From assembly GCA_938028725.1 (NCBI GenBank), contig CALIMH010000001.1:186001-250000 (forward strand): a DNA stretch of 64,000 nt. The letters are read 5' to 3'. Each line of letters begins with the position of its first letter. Positions within the stretch are counted from its first letter, which is position 1. The notes under the pieces are model-generated. The model was given only the letters and a program-made list of their open reading frames with translations, searched no databases and was not told the DNA's origin. The position numbers and the translations under genes were made by a program. Shown here one piece after another: positions 63,690-64,000 of this stretch. The DNA comes from an uncultured Anaerolineae bacterium (GTDB lineage Bacteria > Chloroflexota > Anaerolineae > J036 > Brachytrichaceae).

Positions 63690-64000
63690 ATGGCTTATGC
63701 TCCCACTTCACCGTGGTCAGGGTGCGTGGTTGTCGCTTGGTTGGTGTGGCTGCTGCTAGCCAGCGGGTGCAGTGTTCCACTGAGCAACTCGGCCGCCACC
63801 GCAAGTCCAACTGCTGCGCTGCCAACCGCTCGGCCCACCCGTACGCCGCGCCCAACGCCCACCCTGAGCGACACGACGCCCGTCCCCGGTGCGGCGCAGC
63901 TCACACCTACGCCGATTGTGTACATTGTTCAAGCTGGCGACACGCTGATCGCCATCGCTAACAAGTTCGGCGTGAGCGTCGCTGAACTGGCTGCTGCCAA
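63690..64000 (+). CDS. LysM-domain lipoprotein, N-terminal part (runs off window)
   Basis: The frame is open from the ATG at 63690 to the window edge (103 residues). It has a hydrophobic signal with lipobox LLASGC, a Pro/Thr/Ala-rich linker, and the first part of a LysM domain: IVYIVQAGDTLIAIANKFG, then VSVAELAAA. LysM domains bind peptidoglycan, so it is an envelope protein. It lies 61 bases after the ATPase gene. The remainder is outside the window. Confidence 0.8.
   Translation, partial: MAYAPTSPWSGCVVVAWLVWLLLASGCSVPLSNSAATASPTAALPTARPTRTPRPTPTLSDTTPVPGAAQLTPTPIVYIVQAGDTLIAIANKFGVSVAELAAA

Noticed and set aside
1..64000. CRISPR array, insertion sequence or prophage
   Set aside because: No regularly spaced repeats, transposase or phage structural gene was seen.

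Overview
The window looks like a chromosomal segment of a Chloroflexota bacterium, probably an Anaerolineae or Roseilinea-like lineage. This is inferred from gene families and base composition; there is no rRNA in the window. The clues are high-GC coding DNA, Pro/Thr-rich linkers after lipoprotein signals, an Agl23-type glycosyltransferase with NHL repeats, a SpoIIIAA-like ATPase with an R3H tail in front of tmk, and citramalate synthase for isoleucine. The cell appears to respire: a cytochrome c lipoprotein and sdhAB are present. No phage, insertion sequence or CRISPR array was seen. Most genes are intact housekeeping genes.

Layout. 1-5.0 kb: partial unknown gene, two serine tRNAs, then a decayed cluster (DUF2207 pseudogene, intact zinc-ribbon membrane protein, second pseudogene) and a DNA methyltransferase-like gene. 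5-9.6 kb: SIS sugar isomerase, GNAT protein, SpoIIIAA/R3H ATPase coupled to tmk. 9.7-16 kb: two GT-C membrane glycosyltransferases (the second with an NHL tail) and ychF. 16-19.9 kb: ABC ATPase remnant, cimA behind an isoleucine-rich attenuator, a divergent FHA/winged-helix regulator, and a HAD phosphatase. 20-24.9 kb: polyprenol-kinase-like protein, PfkB kinase, membrane protein, and a Trk potassium operon. 24.9-30.6 kb: homocysteine methyltransferase, HpcH aldolase, hydroxyacid dehydrogenase, glnA with a hairpin leader, and cytochrome c with a CRP/FNR-like site. 30.6-41.8 kb: metG, tRNA-Pro, and the ileS / KAP-ATPase-pseudoLspA / lspA / GH13 operon. 41.9-48.3 kb: cell envelope and small enzyme genes. 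48.3-57 kb: sdhBA, GT-C protein, clpX, O-antigen ligase, an RsbW/STAS pair and a VOC protein. 57-64 kb: an oligopeptide ABC operon and a partial LysM lipoprotein.

The strongest unusual signals are: (1) a 35-codon leader peptide with eight isoleucine codons followed by a terminator hairpin just upstream of cimA, which looks like a ribosome-mediated isoleucine attenuator; (2) a family 5 substrate-binding protein gene whose N- and C-terminal halves are swapped and whose lipoprotein signal is cut off by an in-frame TGA; (3) a KAP-like P-loop ATPase fused to a degenerate signal peptidase II domain, lying between ileS and the real lspA; (4) a palindrome that carries the same -10 hexamer on both strands between metG and tRNA-Pro; and (5) a local cluster of pseudogenes at 1-3.8 kb.

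All functional calls come from reading motifs by eye; no database search was run.
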